In this document: positions 22,046-30,074 of the stretch, piece by piece
How positions within the stretch are numbered: the first letter of the stretch is position 1
Layout: every line of letters starts with the position of its first letter
NCBI GenBank assembly: GCA_964576475.1
Contig: CAZNVG010000009.1
Span: 1-35,126, forward strand
Direction: 5' to 3'
From: CAZNVG01 sp964576475
GTDB taxonomy: Bacteria; Patescibacteriota; Saccharimonadia; Saccharimonadales; CAZNVG01
DNA: 35,126 nt
The notes under the pieces: generated by a model
Database searches by the model: none
What the model was told of the DNA's origin: nothing
What the model saw: the letters and a program-made list of their open reading frames with translations, nothing else
Position numbers and translations under genes: made by a program

Positions 22046-23214
22046 GAACCTTTAGCCTTTGACGCTACTTCAAGTAGTATTTGGGCGATACGTTCAGCGG
22101 ACTTCGGATCATAAAATGCATGTAAGGCTGCCCCTAATCGCTTTCGTTCCTTTGCATTTGCCAGTAACTCCATGGTTTCTTGTAGTAATATGGACGGCGA
22201 GTCTGCTAGTGCGCGCTCTGAAACGATCTTTACTGCGTTAGATTTCTCGTACAGCGCTGCATTCTTCAATTGGTGGCCGCCCGTAAGTAGCGGGTTGGGC
22301 ACACTTATCACTGCGGCCTGTACGGCTGCAAGTTCTATGAGCATAGAACCTGCTCTTGTAATTACTACGTCTGCGGCGCGTACAAACTCTGCAATATTAT
22401 CAACGAACGGCTTAACATACACACGCTTAGTATCGATAGCTAATTTTTCATACGCACGCTGGACTTCATGGAAGTTATTTTTACCAGTGACATGCACGAG
22501 AATAAAATCCGACTTTTTCATAGCCGCAGGCATAGTCTCAACTAAAGCGTCGTTGATGACACGCGCACCCAAACTTCCCGGCACAACCAACACAATAGAT
22601 TTGCTTATAGGGAGACCCAGCTCTCTACGAATATTTTGCTTAGACGCACCCGCAACCTGCTCGAAGCTTTTAGATACGGGCAAGCCCGTGCGACGAACCA
22701 CGGTTGATTTATATTGTGGATAGCACTTCTCGGGCATAGTCACAGCAGAAACCGCAGCCCAACGTGAGAGAATCTTATTGGTCAATCCTGGCATAGCATC
22801 AGAGTCATGCGTGACGATTGGTATATTGCGCATACGTGCGGCAATTCCCACCGGCAAACCAACATAGCCACCCTTAATAAACACTACGTCAGGGCGTTCT
22901 TTCCCAAGTATTCGGTAGGCCTGCTGCATACCCCTAACCATACGAAATAAATCTTTCGTGTTTTTGCTCGTGGTCGCTACGTCCGTGAGCTGACGTAATT
23001 TGCTGACGCCATGAAAACGGCGTAGTTTACCAGCTTGGATCTCCATAATACGCAAATGAGGTGCCTGCTCGCGCACAAATGACTGCGAAGGGTCATGCAC
23101 TTGGGCGATGTAGACGATCTCAACGTCAGGATCTAGTCTTTCTAGCTCAGCTGTAACGGCCAGCACCGGCATAACGTGGCCGCCGGTTCCGCCCCCGCTC
23201 ACGAGAACTTTCAT
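22042..23214 (-). CDS. murG: MurG, lipid II-forming GlcNAc transferase
   Basis: Transfers GlcNAc from UDP-GlcNAc to lipid I at the inner membrane face. GGGTGGH at 7-13 is the classic N-terminal glycine loop. The acceptor-side HDSDAMPGLTNK and the donor-side VVPGSLGARVIND and TRAGSMLIELAAV motifs are present. Start chosen at ATG 23214 (MKVLVSGG) because AAGGAA lies 5 nt upstream; a five-residue extension is open but has no ribosome-binding site. It overlaps the end of ftsW by 68 nt and couples to ftsQ by ATGA. Confidence 0.94.
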   Translation of the reverse strand: MKVLVSGGGTGGHVMPVLAVTAELERLDPDVEIVYIAQVHDPSQSFVREQAPHLRIMEIQAGKLRRFHGVSKLRQLTDVATTSKNTKDLFRMVRGMQQAYRILGKERPDVVFIKGGYVGLPVGIAARMRNIPIVTHDSDAMPGLTNKILSRWAAVSAVTMPEKCYPQYKSTVVRRTGLPVSKSFEQVAGASKQNIRRELGLPISKSIVLVVPGSLGARVINDALVETMPAAMKKSDFILVHVTGKNNFHEVQRAYEKLAIDTKRVYVKPFVDNIAEFVRAADVVITRAGSMLIELAAVQAAVISVPNPLLTGGHQLKNAALYEKSNAVKIVSERALADSPSILLQETMELLANAKERKRLGAALHAFYDPKSAERIAQILLEVASKAKGS

Positions 23215-24403
23215 GCGATTTCCTTCCACTTAAATTACTGCTCATCCGTGCATGGGGTACGCTGTATCTCGATATCTGCAATAATAGCCCCATAATAGCC
23301 ATTACAAACATAAGACTACTGCCCCCATAACTAATAAACGGCAATGTGATACCTTTCAGCGGCAGCAGGCTCAGCATCGCACCAACATTAATCAGTACAT
23401 GGGCCGCAACCCACGCAAAAATACCTGTCGCTAACAGTCGTGCGAAAAGGTCTGGAGTTCGCTCAATCAAAGAAATAATTCGAAATAGCAACAATCCGAA
23501 CAACCCAAGTAGTAAAACGCATCCAATAAAACCAAACTTCTCAGCGAAAACTGCAAAGATTGAGTCGTTCGCCGCCTCAGGTAGGTACCCGAACGCCTGT
23601 ACACTTCGACCAAGTCCCTGACCTATAATTCCGCCTGAACCAACTGCTATTAATGCCTGACTTATGTGATATCCACTTCCTTGTGCATCTGCTTCTGGAT
23701 GTAGAAAAGTTAGAAAACGGGCAACTCTGTGCGGCGCAAAGATAATCGCAAACACCGAAGCGCCCGCCAATAATGCACCGATTCCGCTCAGGTACTTCAT
23801 GCGAAGGCCGGCAACATAAATCATTGCCACCATGAGCGCAACTATAACCATCATGGATCCCATGTCTTTTTGCATAAATACTACCACTACTCCGGTAACG
23901 AATAGAGTCACAATAAACGGCTTAATCGTCTCCCTATAGGAGTTCAAAATACCCTCTTCGGCGTGCTTGGCCAGTAAGATCGCGCCATTGATGAGCAGCG
24001 TGAATTTGATAAGCTCTGCGGGCTGAAACGAGAGCGGTCCAAGCTGAAGCCAACGAGTAGCGCCGTTCACAGGATCATTAAACTGCGCCCCTGGGATCAT
24101 GAGCAGGATGGAACTAACCACTGCTGCAACAAGTAGCCATGGGGCAAACTTTCTCCATGCCTCAAGTGGAACAACAGCGGTAACTCCAAATACAATAATG
24201 CCCAGACCAATGGCAATGAGCTGCTTCATCAAATAATAATCATCGCCAACACCACCGTGTAGACGACTCAGACCAGGGCTGATCGCATAGATAATTATGA
24301 GACCCACTATCAACAATAGTCCAGCAATTAGTACGATGCCGTAATCTGGTCGATGACGGCGTATGCCACCAAGAACGCTTGAACGTAAGCCACCCTGTTG
24401 CAT
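23147..24403 (-). CDS. ftsW: FtsW, SEDS-family septal glycan polymerase
   Basis: A lipid II-polymerising SEDS protein with about ten membrane helices. Family marks: PLSFQPAELIKF, HPEADAQGSGYHISQALIAVGSGGIIGQGLG (read in two halves) and PLKGITLPFISYGGSS. It pairs with the class B PBP encoded upstream. Length 418 aa is typical; the C-terminus is basic and Ser/Arg-rich. The ATG at 24403 follows the mraY stop by one nucleotide (TAGTATG). Confidence 0.94.
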   Translation of the reverse strand: MQQGGLRSSVLGGIRRHRPDYGIVLIAGLLLIVGLIIIYAISPGLSRLHGGVGDDYYLMKQLIAIGLGIIVFGVTAVVPLEAWRKFAPWLLVAAVVSSILLMIPGAQFNDPVNGATRWLQLGPLSFQPAELIKFTLLINGAILLAKHAEEGILNSYRETIKPFIVTLFVTGVVVVFMQKDMGSMMVIVALMVAMIYVAGLRMKYLSGIGALLAGASVFAIIFAPHRVARFLTFLHPEADAQGSGYHISQALIAVGSGGIIGQGLGRSVQAFGYLPEAANDSIFAVFAEKFGFIGCVLLLGLFGLLLFRIISLIERTPDLFARLLATGIFAWVAAHVLINVGAMLSLLPLKGITLPFISYGGSSLMFVMAIMGLLLQISRYSVPHARMSSNLSGRKSHESSRERGRNRRPRYAGAGRYS

Positions 24404-24404
24404 A

Positions 24405-25439
24405 CTAGGTAATGTGCCCTCCCGTAATAGCCATAATTAGTCCAATGACGGCGGCGACTTGCCCAATAACCCAAAACCGCATTGTCACTTTTGTTTCCGG
24501 CCACCCCATCGCCTCAAAATGATGGTGTATTGGCGCAATTTTGAACAACTTATGACCCAATAACTTTTTGGCAGCGACTTGCAGCAAACTCGAACCAGCT
24601 TCTACTACAAACACTATGCCGATAACCGGCAGTAGTGCAACGGTATTCGTAAGCATGGCAACAACTCCGAGGGCGGTTCCAAGCGCAAACGAACCTACAT
24701 CACCCATAAAGAACCGCGCTGGATAAATATTGAACCACACATAGGACAGTAACGCCCCGACTATAGTCATACAGAATCCTGCAATACCAATATTGCCCTG
24801 CAAATACGCGATAGCGGTGTACACCGAAAACGCACTAGTCAGTAGTCCTCCCGCTAATCCATCGAGGCCATCACTGATGTTAACTGCATTTGCCGTACTG
24901 ACTACGACGGCGGTAAACAGTGGCACAATTAGCCACGCAATGTTCAGGTTTCCGAAATATGTAATATGGATAAGGTCATAGCCAAGTTTTGTGTAGAAAT
25001 AGTACCCACCTACAAGAGCAATCGTACTAATTAGTCCTAGTTTAGTAAGACTGCGCAGGCCTGCGGTCCCCTTCCCTGTTCCTCTTATATTTATCAAGTC
25101 ATCGACAAGGCCAACGAGGCCAGCACCTAGTAGTCCGGCTAAAGGCAACCATGTCTGCGAACGACTAAAGTTGGCCATTACTGTGATAAGAGCAATGCTC
25201 ACTATCATGATGAGGCCCGCCATGGTTGGTATGCCTCGTTTGTGCTTTTCCTGGTGGTATTTCTTGAGAACGGTAGCTTTTTCTCCTGTAAGCGCGTCTG
25301 CACGCAGCTTTTTCGACCAACCATATCGATACGCGAGTGTTGTATAAATCGGTGTAATTAACATGCTCACCAAGAAGCTGCCAAAACCGAGTAAGAATAT
25401 TTTTGCAATGTCAGTCGTGTTTGTATCTATAATTGTCAT
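24405..25439 (-). CDS. mraY: MraY, phospho-MurNAc-pentapeptide translocase
   Basis: Forms lipid I from UDP-MurNAc-pentapeptide and undecaprenyl phosphate. Ten hydrophobic segments with the polar loops expected of the family: KHKRGIPTMAG, LVDDLINI, the catalytic NAVNISDGLDGLAGG, FMGDVGSFALG and the C-terminal IHHHFEAMGWPE. Length 344 aa is normal. It lies 61 bp downstream of ftsI and directly abuts ftsW, consistent with one transcript. Confidence 0.96.
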   Translation of the reverse strand: MTIIDTNTTDIAKIFLLGFGSFLVSMLITPIYTTLAYRYGWSKKLRADALTGEKATVLKKYHQEKHKRGIPTMAGLIMIVSIALITVMANFSRSQTWLPLAGLLGAGLVGLVDDLINIRGTGKGTAGLRSLTKLGLISTIALVGGYYFYTKLGYDLIHITYFGNLNIAWLIVPLFTAVVVSTANAVNISDGLDGLAGGLLTSAFSVYTAIAYLQGNIGIAGFCMTIVGALLSYVWFNIYPARFFMGDVGSFALGTALGVVAMLTNTVALLPVIGIVFVVEAGSSLLQVAAKKLLGHKLFKIAPIHHHFEAMGWPETKVTMRFWVIGQVAAVIGLIMAITGGHIT

Positions 25440-25500
25440 GATTCTCTCTGATCTAAGTAATTGTTTATCTTGGTTAGTACTTGCCTGTTAAGTATACCAG

Positions 25501-27243
25501 TTAGGTTCCCGGTGGGATTGCATAATATTCAATTAAGTAGCCATTAATACTCGAGAACAGTGGAGCTGCTGCGGTTGTACCCGAAAATCCCTTACTGCTA
25601 TCTGGTTCGTCAACACGAACCATGATCACATATTCTGGACTTTTAGAGCCTATAAAGCCTAAATAAGAGCCTGTGGTTTTGTCGTTTGTGTAATTACCGC
25701 TCGCATCGTAGAGCTGCGCGGTACCAGACTTGCCACCAATATAATAACCTTTGCGATCGAATGGCGTCCCCTTGATAACAAAGCGCATCATTTCACGCAG
25801 ATCCTCGCTTGTCTGCGAACTAACAATCCCCTTGGCGACCGCTTTTGAAGTCTGACCTTCGACAACAGAAGGCTTGTAGTATGTTCCTCCGTTTACGATT
25901 GCACTCAATGTGGTTGCGACCTGCATCATAGTCACGTTCATACCCTGCCCAAATGACATGTTGGCGTACTGCACATTATCTCCATTACCCGTTGTCACAT
26001 CAGGTATGGTGCCGCCAGATTCTCCTGCTAACTGAACACCCGTGGCAGCGTCAAAATGAAAACGATCAACCAGGTAATTGTGTAGTTTCTCCCTAGCTTG
26101 CTTATTTACTTCACCCCCGCCAAGCTGCTTGAGTAAGTGCACGACACCAGTGTTTAGTGACAGCTGTAGTATTTCGGACATTGAACGACTTTGATTTCCC
26201 CAGTTTCGTGAATTTTTTATAACTCTGTCTTCCACCTTCACGCTCCCTGTGTCGGTATAGGCAGAGTCCTTACTAACAACTCCCTCACTCAAGGCGGCAG
26301 TCATTGTAAATACTTTCATGACCGATCCAGCTTCATAGGGCGTACTCGATACTCTATTACTAAATACGCCATAATTATCACCACCTACATCCTCATAGTG
26401 GTTAGGGTCAAAGGTAGGATAATTGCCCATTGCCCGTATTGCCCCTGTTGAAGTCTCAATAACCACAGCACTCGCCGACTTTGCCTTCGTTTGCTCGGTG
26501 GTGTTTTTAAGCGCCTCTTCCACGTAGCGTTGTAGGTTAAGGTCGATTGTTAGATTAATTGTTTCGCCGTCTTTCGGCGGCTGCTGAATTGAGCTATCAC
26601 CTGCAGCCAACGGCACACCATTAATATCGGTTACTGCTTTGAGCTGACCTGTTTTGCCACTGAGCTCTTTGTTAAAGTACTCTTCAATTCCATATTGCCC
26701 TTCTCCGCTTCCATTCACAAAACCAATCATTTGCGCCCCCAGCTGGCCTTGAGGATATACGCGCGACGGCGTATCAGTTTGACCTATGCCACGAAGCTTC
26801 TTGTCGGCCAGTTTGTTGCCAACATCCTGTGAGACATTCTTAGCCAACACAACGTATGCCGTGTCGTCTTTCTCGAGAAGCGACTTGTATGTAGCCTCTT
26901 CGCCGCCTAATACTTCCTTGAGCGTACGAGCCGTTCCTTCTTTATCTTTAACATAGCGAGGATCAGCATAAATTAGTCTCCTCGCTTCGTTCAGCACCAG
27001 CGGTACCATTCTGTCGCCATCATGCGCGAAAATAACCCCACGCTTTGCAGGTATTTCAAACTTCTTCTGATGTTCAGCCAATGCGGAGCTTCGATAGTGG
27101 TCGCCGCGAATCACTTGCAAATAAAAAAGCCTACTCACGAAGACTAGCCCCATTGCTACAAGAACAACGTAAAACAACGCCGGACGACGCTGTGTGTCTG
27201 CACGGATTGGCGCTTGACTTGGGGCACGCTGCACAAGTGGCAT
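25501..27243 (-). CDS. ftsI: FtsI/PBP class B transpeptidase
   Basis: A septal peptidoglycan transpeptidase working with FtsW. One N-terminal membrane helix (about 22-42), a dimerisation domain (KRGVIFAHDGDRM), and a penicillin-binding domain with Ser307-x-x-Lys310 (SVMK), Ser362-Leu-Asn364 and Lys505-Ser-Gly-Thr. All three catalytic motifs are intact. Length 580 aa fits a class B PBP. No PASTA domains. Position between ftsL and mraY supports the septal rather than elongation role. Confidence 0.92.
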   Translation of the reverse strand: MPLVQRAPSQAPIRADTQRRPALFYVVLVAMGLVFVSRLFYLQVIRGDHYRSSALAEHQKKFEIPAKRGVIFAHDGDRMVPLVLNEARRLIYADPRYVKDKEGTARTLKEVLGGEEATYKSLLEKDDTAYVVLAKNVSQDVGNKLADKKLRGIGQTDTPSRVYPQGQLGAQMIGFVNGSGEGQYGIEEYFNKELSGKTGQLKAVTDINGVPLAAGDSSIQQPPKDGETINLTIDLNLQRYVEEALKNTTEQTKAKSASAVVIETSTGAIRAMGNYPTFDPNHYEDVGGDNYGVFSNRVSSTPYEAGSVMKVFTMTAALSEGVVSKDSAYTDTGSVKVEDRVIKNSRNWGNQSRSMSEILQLSLNTGVVHLLKQLGGGEVNKQAREKLHNYLVDRFHFDAATGVQLAGESGGTIPDVTTGNGDNVQYANMSFGQGMNVTMMQVATTLSAIVNGGTYYKPSVVEGQTSKAVAKGIVSSQTSEDLREMMRFVIKGTPFDRKGYYIGGKSGTAQLYDASGNYTNDKTTGSYLGFIGSKSPEYVIMVRVDEPDSSKGFSGTTAAAPLFSSINGYLIEYYAIPPGT

Positions 27244-27278
27244 TAGTTTAGTATACCCTTCTCTTTTATAACTGAGCC

Positions 27279-27626
27279 TTAGTTTTGAACGTACGCAACA
27301 TCTGACGCAGTCGGCATACTGGAGGCAACACTGCTGCTTTTAACGCGATCAAGTGATTGCAACTGAGCAGACTCTACTTGTAAAGATTGATTCTCGGCAA
27401 CAAGCTGCTCTTTACGTTCTTTAAGATCGTTCAGCTGATAACCAAAAGCGTTTGTCTTAGTAACTTGCGTTAGATAAATGAGGCCTAACACGCATAACAT
27501 CACCGCAAGCAAGATTGTGTGCGATATCGGTCCAAGTGTTTGTGCGTTTCCAGAAAAACGTACTGCGTTTTGATTACGCTTCATAGAATGACGCTGCATG
27601 TGCAGCGCTGTTGATGAATATGTCAT
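27279..27626 (-). CDS. ftsL: FtsL-like divisome protein
   Basis: A 115-residue bitopic protein: a basic N-terminus, one membrane helix (about 35-53, HTILLAVMLCVLGLIYL), then a leucine-rich coiled coil (LNDLKERKEQLVAENQSLQVESAQLQSL in parts). FtsL sequences diverge widely, so the assignment rests on topology plus position directly upstream of ftsI. In-frame ATG codons at residues 10 and 15 are alternative starts. No strong Shine-Dalgarno. Confidence 0.75.
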   Translation of the reverse strand: MTYSSTALHMQRHSMKRNQNAVRFSGNAQTLGPISHTILLAVMLCVLGLIYLTQVTKTNAFGYQLNDLKERKEQLVAENQSLQVESAQLQSLDRVKSSSVASSMPTASDVAYVQN

Positions 27627-27668
27627 TTATGTGGTGGTCTGTTTATGTTTGTATTTTTGTCTTGGTTT

Positions 27669-27696
27669 TCGAGGAGTAGTTAATACTACTCCTCGA
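27669..27696 (-). other. Perfect hairpin between the 19-codon ORF and ftsL
   Basis: TCGAGGAGTAGT/ACTACTCCTCGA (27669-27680/27685-27696), 12 bp with a 4-nt loop, inside the cluster. There is no U-run on either strand, so processing, stabilisation or attenuation is more likely than simple termination. Confidence 0.7.
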
Positions 27697-27715
27697 ATGT
27701 GGTGGACAATCGAAG

Positions 27716-27775
27716 TTACGCGACTTTGACGCGAACTTTGTAAGCCCGGGAGCTACCTTTTACCTGGATTGGCAT
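27716..27775 (-). CDS. 19-residue microprotein ORF in the division cluster
   Basis: Between rsmH and ftsL, an ATG at 27775 is preceded by AAAGGAG with ideal spacing. It opens a 19-codon ORF encoding a basic peptide (MPIQVKGSS start, VRVKVA end) that stops at TAA 27716-27718. The Shine-Dalgarno is the strongest in the cluster, where most other genes have weak ones. It could be a translated leader peptide or a small divisome or ribosome-associated protein; its own sequence has no membrane helix. Confidence 0.55.
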   Translation of the reverse strand: MPIQVKGSSRAYKVRVKVA

Positions 27776-27794
27776 GGTTACTCCTTTCTATTGT

Positions 27795-28691
27795 TTATTT
27801 TTTCACAGCGGCTCGAAGCTTTGCGCTTCTTGCTCGCGGATTGTGAACGTCGTCAGTGCCTGCGATAGGCCGTTTGGTCAACTCCTGAAGTTTGGCGTCA
27901 TAGGTTAATCCAGCAAATTCACGAAGGAACTGCTTTACCCTTCTATCTTCCAAACTATGAAAGCTGATAATAGCCAAACGGCCACCCGATGACAACAAAT
28001 CTGGAAGCAGTTTGAGTGTTGACTCCAACTGCCCTAATTCGTCGTTCACCGCTATTCGCAGTGCTTGAAAGGTACGAGTCGCGGGATGGGTTTTACTCCA
28101 TGTCCGTCGACCATTGGCCGATGAGACCACATTCGCCAGCTCGAGTGTGGTGTGGATTGGCCGAGAGCGCACAATAGCAGAAGCTATTCGCCGAGCTTTC
28201 GGTTCCTCACCATATCTAACGAGCAGGTTCATTAGCTCACGCTCAGAGAGCTTGTTTACTAATTCATCTGCTGTTCGCTGAGACCGATTATCCATTCGCA
28301 TGTCTAATGGTCCATTGTGCTGGAGACTAAATCCCCGGCTGGCAATATCGAACTGTGGTGACGACACACCGAGATCCATCAGAATCATATCGAACTCCTG
28401 ACCCATCCTTTTGAGATCGGCTACGGCGGTTCCATAATCTTCGTGACGTATCGTCACTCCGGTGCCAGTATATTTTTTCTGCAAGTGTGCGACTGCATTA
28501 CTATCCTGATCGACTAGGACCGCCTTTTCAGGTGCGGCCGTTTTATCGATGATCGCAGACGCATGTCCGCCGTATCCAGCCGTCAAATCGAGATATGATT
28601 CTCCATTCTTCGGTTGAAGAGCGTCAAGTACTGCATCGAACAATACTGGTACATGGGGTTGTTGTGGTGGTGTGTTTTTTTGCAAGGTCAC
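27795..28691 (-). CDS. rsmH: 16S rRNA (cytosine-1402-N4)-methyltransferase RsmH (MraW)
   Basis: Methylates N4 of C1402 in the ribosomal P site. The SAM-binding loop DLTAGYGGHA (about 35-44), LMDLGVSSPQFD, the SLQHNGPLDMRMD block, and the C-terminal FHSLEDRRVKQFL and NPRARSAKLRA motifs are all present. Length 298 aa is normal. The only suitable start in frame is GTG at 28691, next to a weak AGGTG. It keeps its usual place second in the cluster, but is separated from mraZ by an unusually long 322-bp spacer. Confidence 0.94.
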   Translation of the reverse strand: MTLQKNTPPQQPHVPVLFDAVLDALQPKNGESYLDLTAGYGGHASAIIDKTAAPEKAVLVDQDSNAVAHLQKKYTGTGVTIRHEDYGTAVADLKRMGQEFDMILMDLGVSSPQFDIASRGFSLQHNGPLDMRMDNRSQRTADELVNKLSERELMNLLVRYGEEPKARRIASAIVRSRPIHTTLELANVVSSANGRRTWSKTHPATRTFQALRIAVNDELGQLESTLKLLPDLLSSGGRLAIISFHSLEDRRVKQFLREFAGLTYDAKLQELTKRPIAGTDDVHNPRARSAKLRAAVKK

Positions 28692-29013
28692 CTAATCAGC
28701 AATCAGTTGTTTGTTTTTGTAGTATACATTTTTGTTTTTGTTTGAAGTAGATTTTAAACGTCAATGGGGTTGTTGTGGTGTCAAGAACAAAGTTCTCGAT
28801 ATGTCCCTTTGATCAAATCTACTTATAGAGAGACTTATGTGTGTGAGGTGGAGTTTTGGGAGGTTTTTAACCTGAGAATGTGCAAGGGTTTTTAGGGTGG
28901 TGCCCCGAGGTGCCACCTACTGACTGCCGATTAGCTAATCTCGAGCCAACTCGCCTTGTATGGAAAAGGCTTTGTTATGAACGAGGACTAATATTTGTTA
29001 ATGAACGGTGGTT
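28692..29013 (-). promoter_or_regulatory. 322-bp mraZ-rsmH spacer with possible structured leader
   Basis: No ORF. On the minus strand it contains a helix AGTAGATTT...AAATCTACT (+ coordinates roughly 28747-28755 with 28816-28824) enclosing GAGAAC/GTTCTT-type pairing, and GGTGG...CCACC hairpins near 28899-28920. Such a folded segment directly before rsmH could attenuate or process the transcript. Actinobacteria have an 'mraW RNA motif' at this place; I cannot say whether this is related. Confidence 0.4.
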
Positions 29014-29379
29014 TTAGTTTTTGGCGAACAATCGCCAGTACACGCCGACACGCACACAGGCAACATCTCGGTCGATGCCAGCATAATCGAGCAAGTGCTG
29101 CTCAATGCTAACTCTTCCCTGCTTACCATCAAGGCTCGCTTCTGTCTTGCCTACCCGAAACTGCACATTTAGATCCGCCACTCGTTCGTCGAGAATATCG
29201 CCGCCGAGCCGTGGTTCCATTTGCTGGTTCCAGACATCTTTTGTGTAAATGTGTAGATATTTTCCAAAGCCTCGTGTAATAACGAGCCCGTCCCCATCAA
29301 GCTCATTTCGAAGCTCGACCGGTATAGTCAACCGACGCTTATCATCTAATCTGCGTTCGAAATAATCGACGGTTGCCAT
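29014..29379 (-). CDS. mraZ: MraZ, transcriptional regulator of the division cluster
   Basis: An AbrB-fold DNA-binding protein that forms ring oligomers and represses the mra/dcw promoter. Both tandem AbrB-like halves show the expected pattern: RRLDDKRRLTIPVELRNEL in the first and ASLDGKQGRVSIEQHLLDYAG in the second. At 121 aa it is shorter than the usual ~140-150, mostly at the C-terminus. It is the first gene of the cluster, and four TGGGT boxes lie in its promoter (see the next entry), supporting autoregulation. Confidence 0.9.
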   Translation of the reverse strand: MATVDYFERRLDDKRRLTIPVELRNELDGDGLVITRGFGKYLHIYTKDVWNQQMEPRLGGDILDERVADLNVQFRVGKTEASLDGKQGRVSIEQHLLDYAGIDRDVACVRVGVYWRLFAKN

Positions 29380-29434
29380 TGGTTTTAATATCTTTCGTGG
29401 TTTTTATTTTTTTGTGTGTAACCTTTGTTTGGTT

Positions 29435-29480
29435 ACCCACGCTTACCCACTGACGTCAGTGTACTACCCACGTTTACCCA
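29435..29480 (-). promoter_or_regulatory. Four MraZ-binding repeats over the mraZ promoter
   Basis: TGGGT occurs on the minus strand at 29435-29439, 29445-29449, 29466-29470 and 29476-29480. The steps are 10, 21 and 10 bp, so all four fall on one DNA face. A candidate promoter, TTGCAC (29487-29482) and TACACT (29463-29458) with an 18-bp spacer, is interleaved with the boxes, so MraZ binding would block RNA polymerase. A TGACGTCA palindrome lies between the two pairs. Confidence 0.82.
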
Positions 29481-29504
29481 CGTGCAAGGCTTTTATGGTC
29501 GAAG

Positions 29505-29530
29505 TTATCCACAGCCGCAAGTTATCCACA
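29505..29530 (+). promoter_or_regulatory. Two consensus DnaA boxes upstream of mraZ
   Basis: TTATCCACA at 29505-29513 and 29522-29530, same orientation, 17 bp apart, directly upstream of the mraZ promoter. Both match the consensus DnaA box exactly. No dnaA or dnaN gene is nearby, so a transcriptional role or DnaA titration is more likely than an origin. Confidence 0.65.
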
Positions 29531-29656
29531 GGTGTATCTGTTATTCTGCCCTGTAAATTAGTCACAATTGTATACATTACCTTTTCATAATCTTTGTTTA
29601 TACAAACAACGAGTCGCTTATTACGACTCGTTGTAGGTGTCTTTGGCTGTTATATC

Positions 29657-30010
29657 TTAGTAATTTTGACGTGTCATTTGATCATCATAATCAGTCAGAG
29701 CCTTTTCGTAGAAAGGACGGAATTGCCCTTCGGCGCATGTGACTTCATACTGCTGTACATCAAGACTCTGGTTGCCTTTTCGGTCATCACAGAAGTGATT
29801 GAGGGTATACGTGAACACCGACGTCTCTAATCTATCTGATGTCTGGTAAAGAACAAGTCCCGTCAGAAAGAACACATTGAGCAGCAGTGAGACCATCATA
29901 ATACTCACCGTTACGTTCTCGCTTACAATGCGATGAATTTTCTGAACACTTCCAATTGTCGCCCGATGTACTATTGAACGTTTTTTTGTGGTTTTTTTCT
30001 TGGTTGCCAT
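29657..30010 (-). CDS. Hypothetical single-pass membrane protein
   Basis: A 117-residue protein: a very basic N-terminal tail (MATKKKTTKKR), one membrane helix at about 35-55 (VSIMMVSLLLNVFFLTGLVLYQ), and a polar outer domain with two cysteines (NHFCDDRKG, VTCAEGQF) that could form a disulfide. AGGA lies 5 nt before the ATG. Divergent from nothing and 64 bp downstream of the GH1 gene, so it may share that transcript. Family unknown. Confidence 0.6.
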   Translation of the reverse strand: MATKKKTTKKRSIVHRATIGSVQKIHRIVSENVTVSIMMVSLLLNVFFLTGLVLYQTSDRLETSVFTYTLNHFCDDRKGNQSLDVQQYEVTCAEGQFRPFYEKALTDYDDQMTRQNY

Positions 30011-30074
30011 GGTATTCCTAGTTTGTTTAGCGCTGTTTCACTATAAGCATAAGCAGTCTCTACTCTGTTGTCAA

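Noticed and set aside
29594..29830. 78-codon plus-strand ORF near the mraZ promoter.
   Set aside because: It overlaps the minus-strand membrane protein at 29657-30010, which has a better start and a sensible topology.
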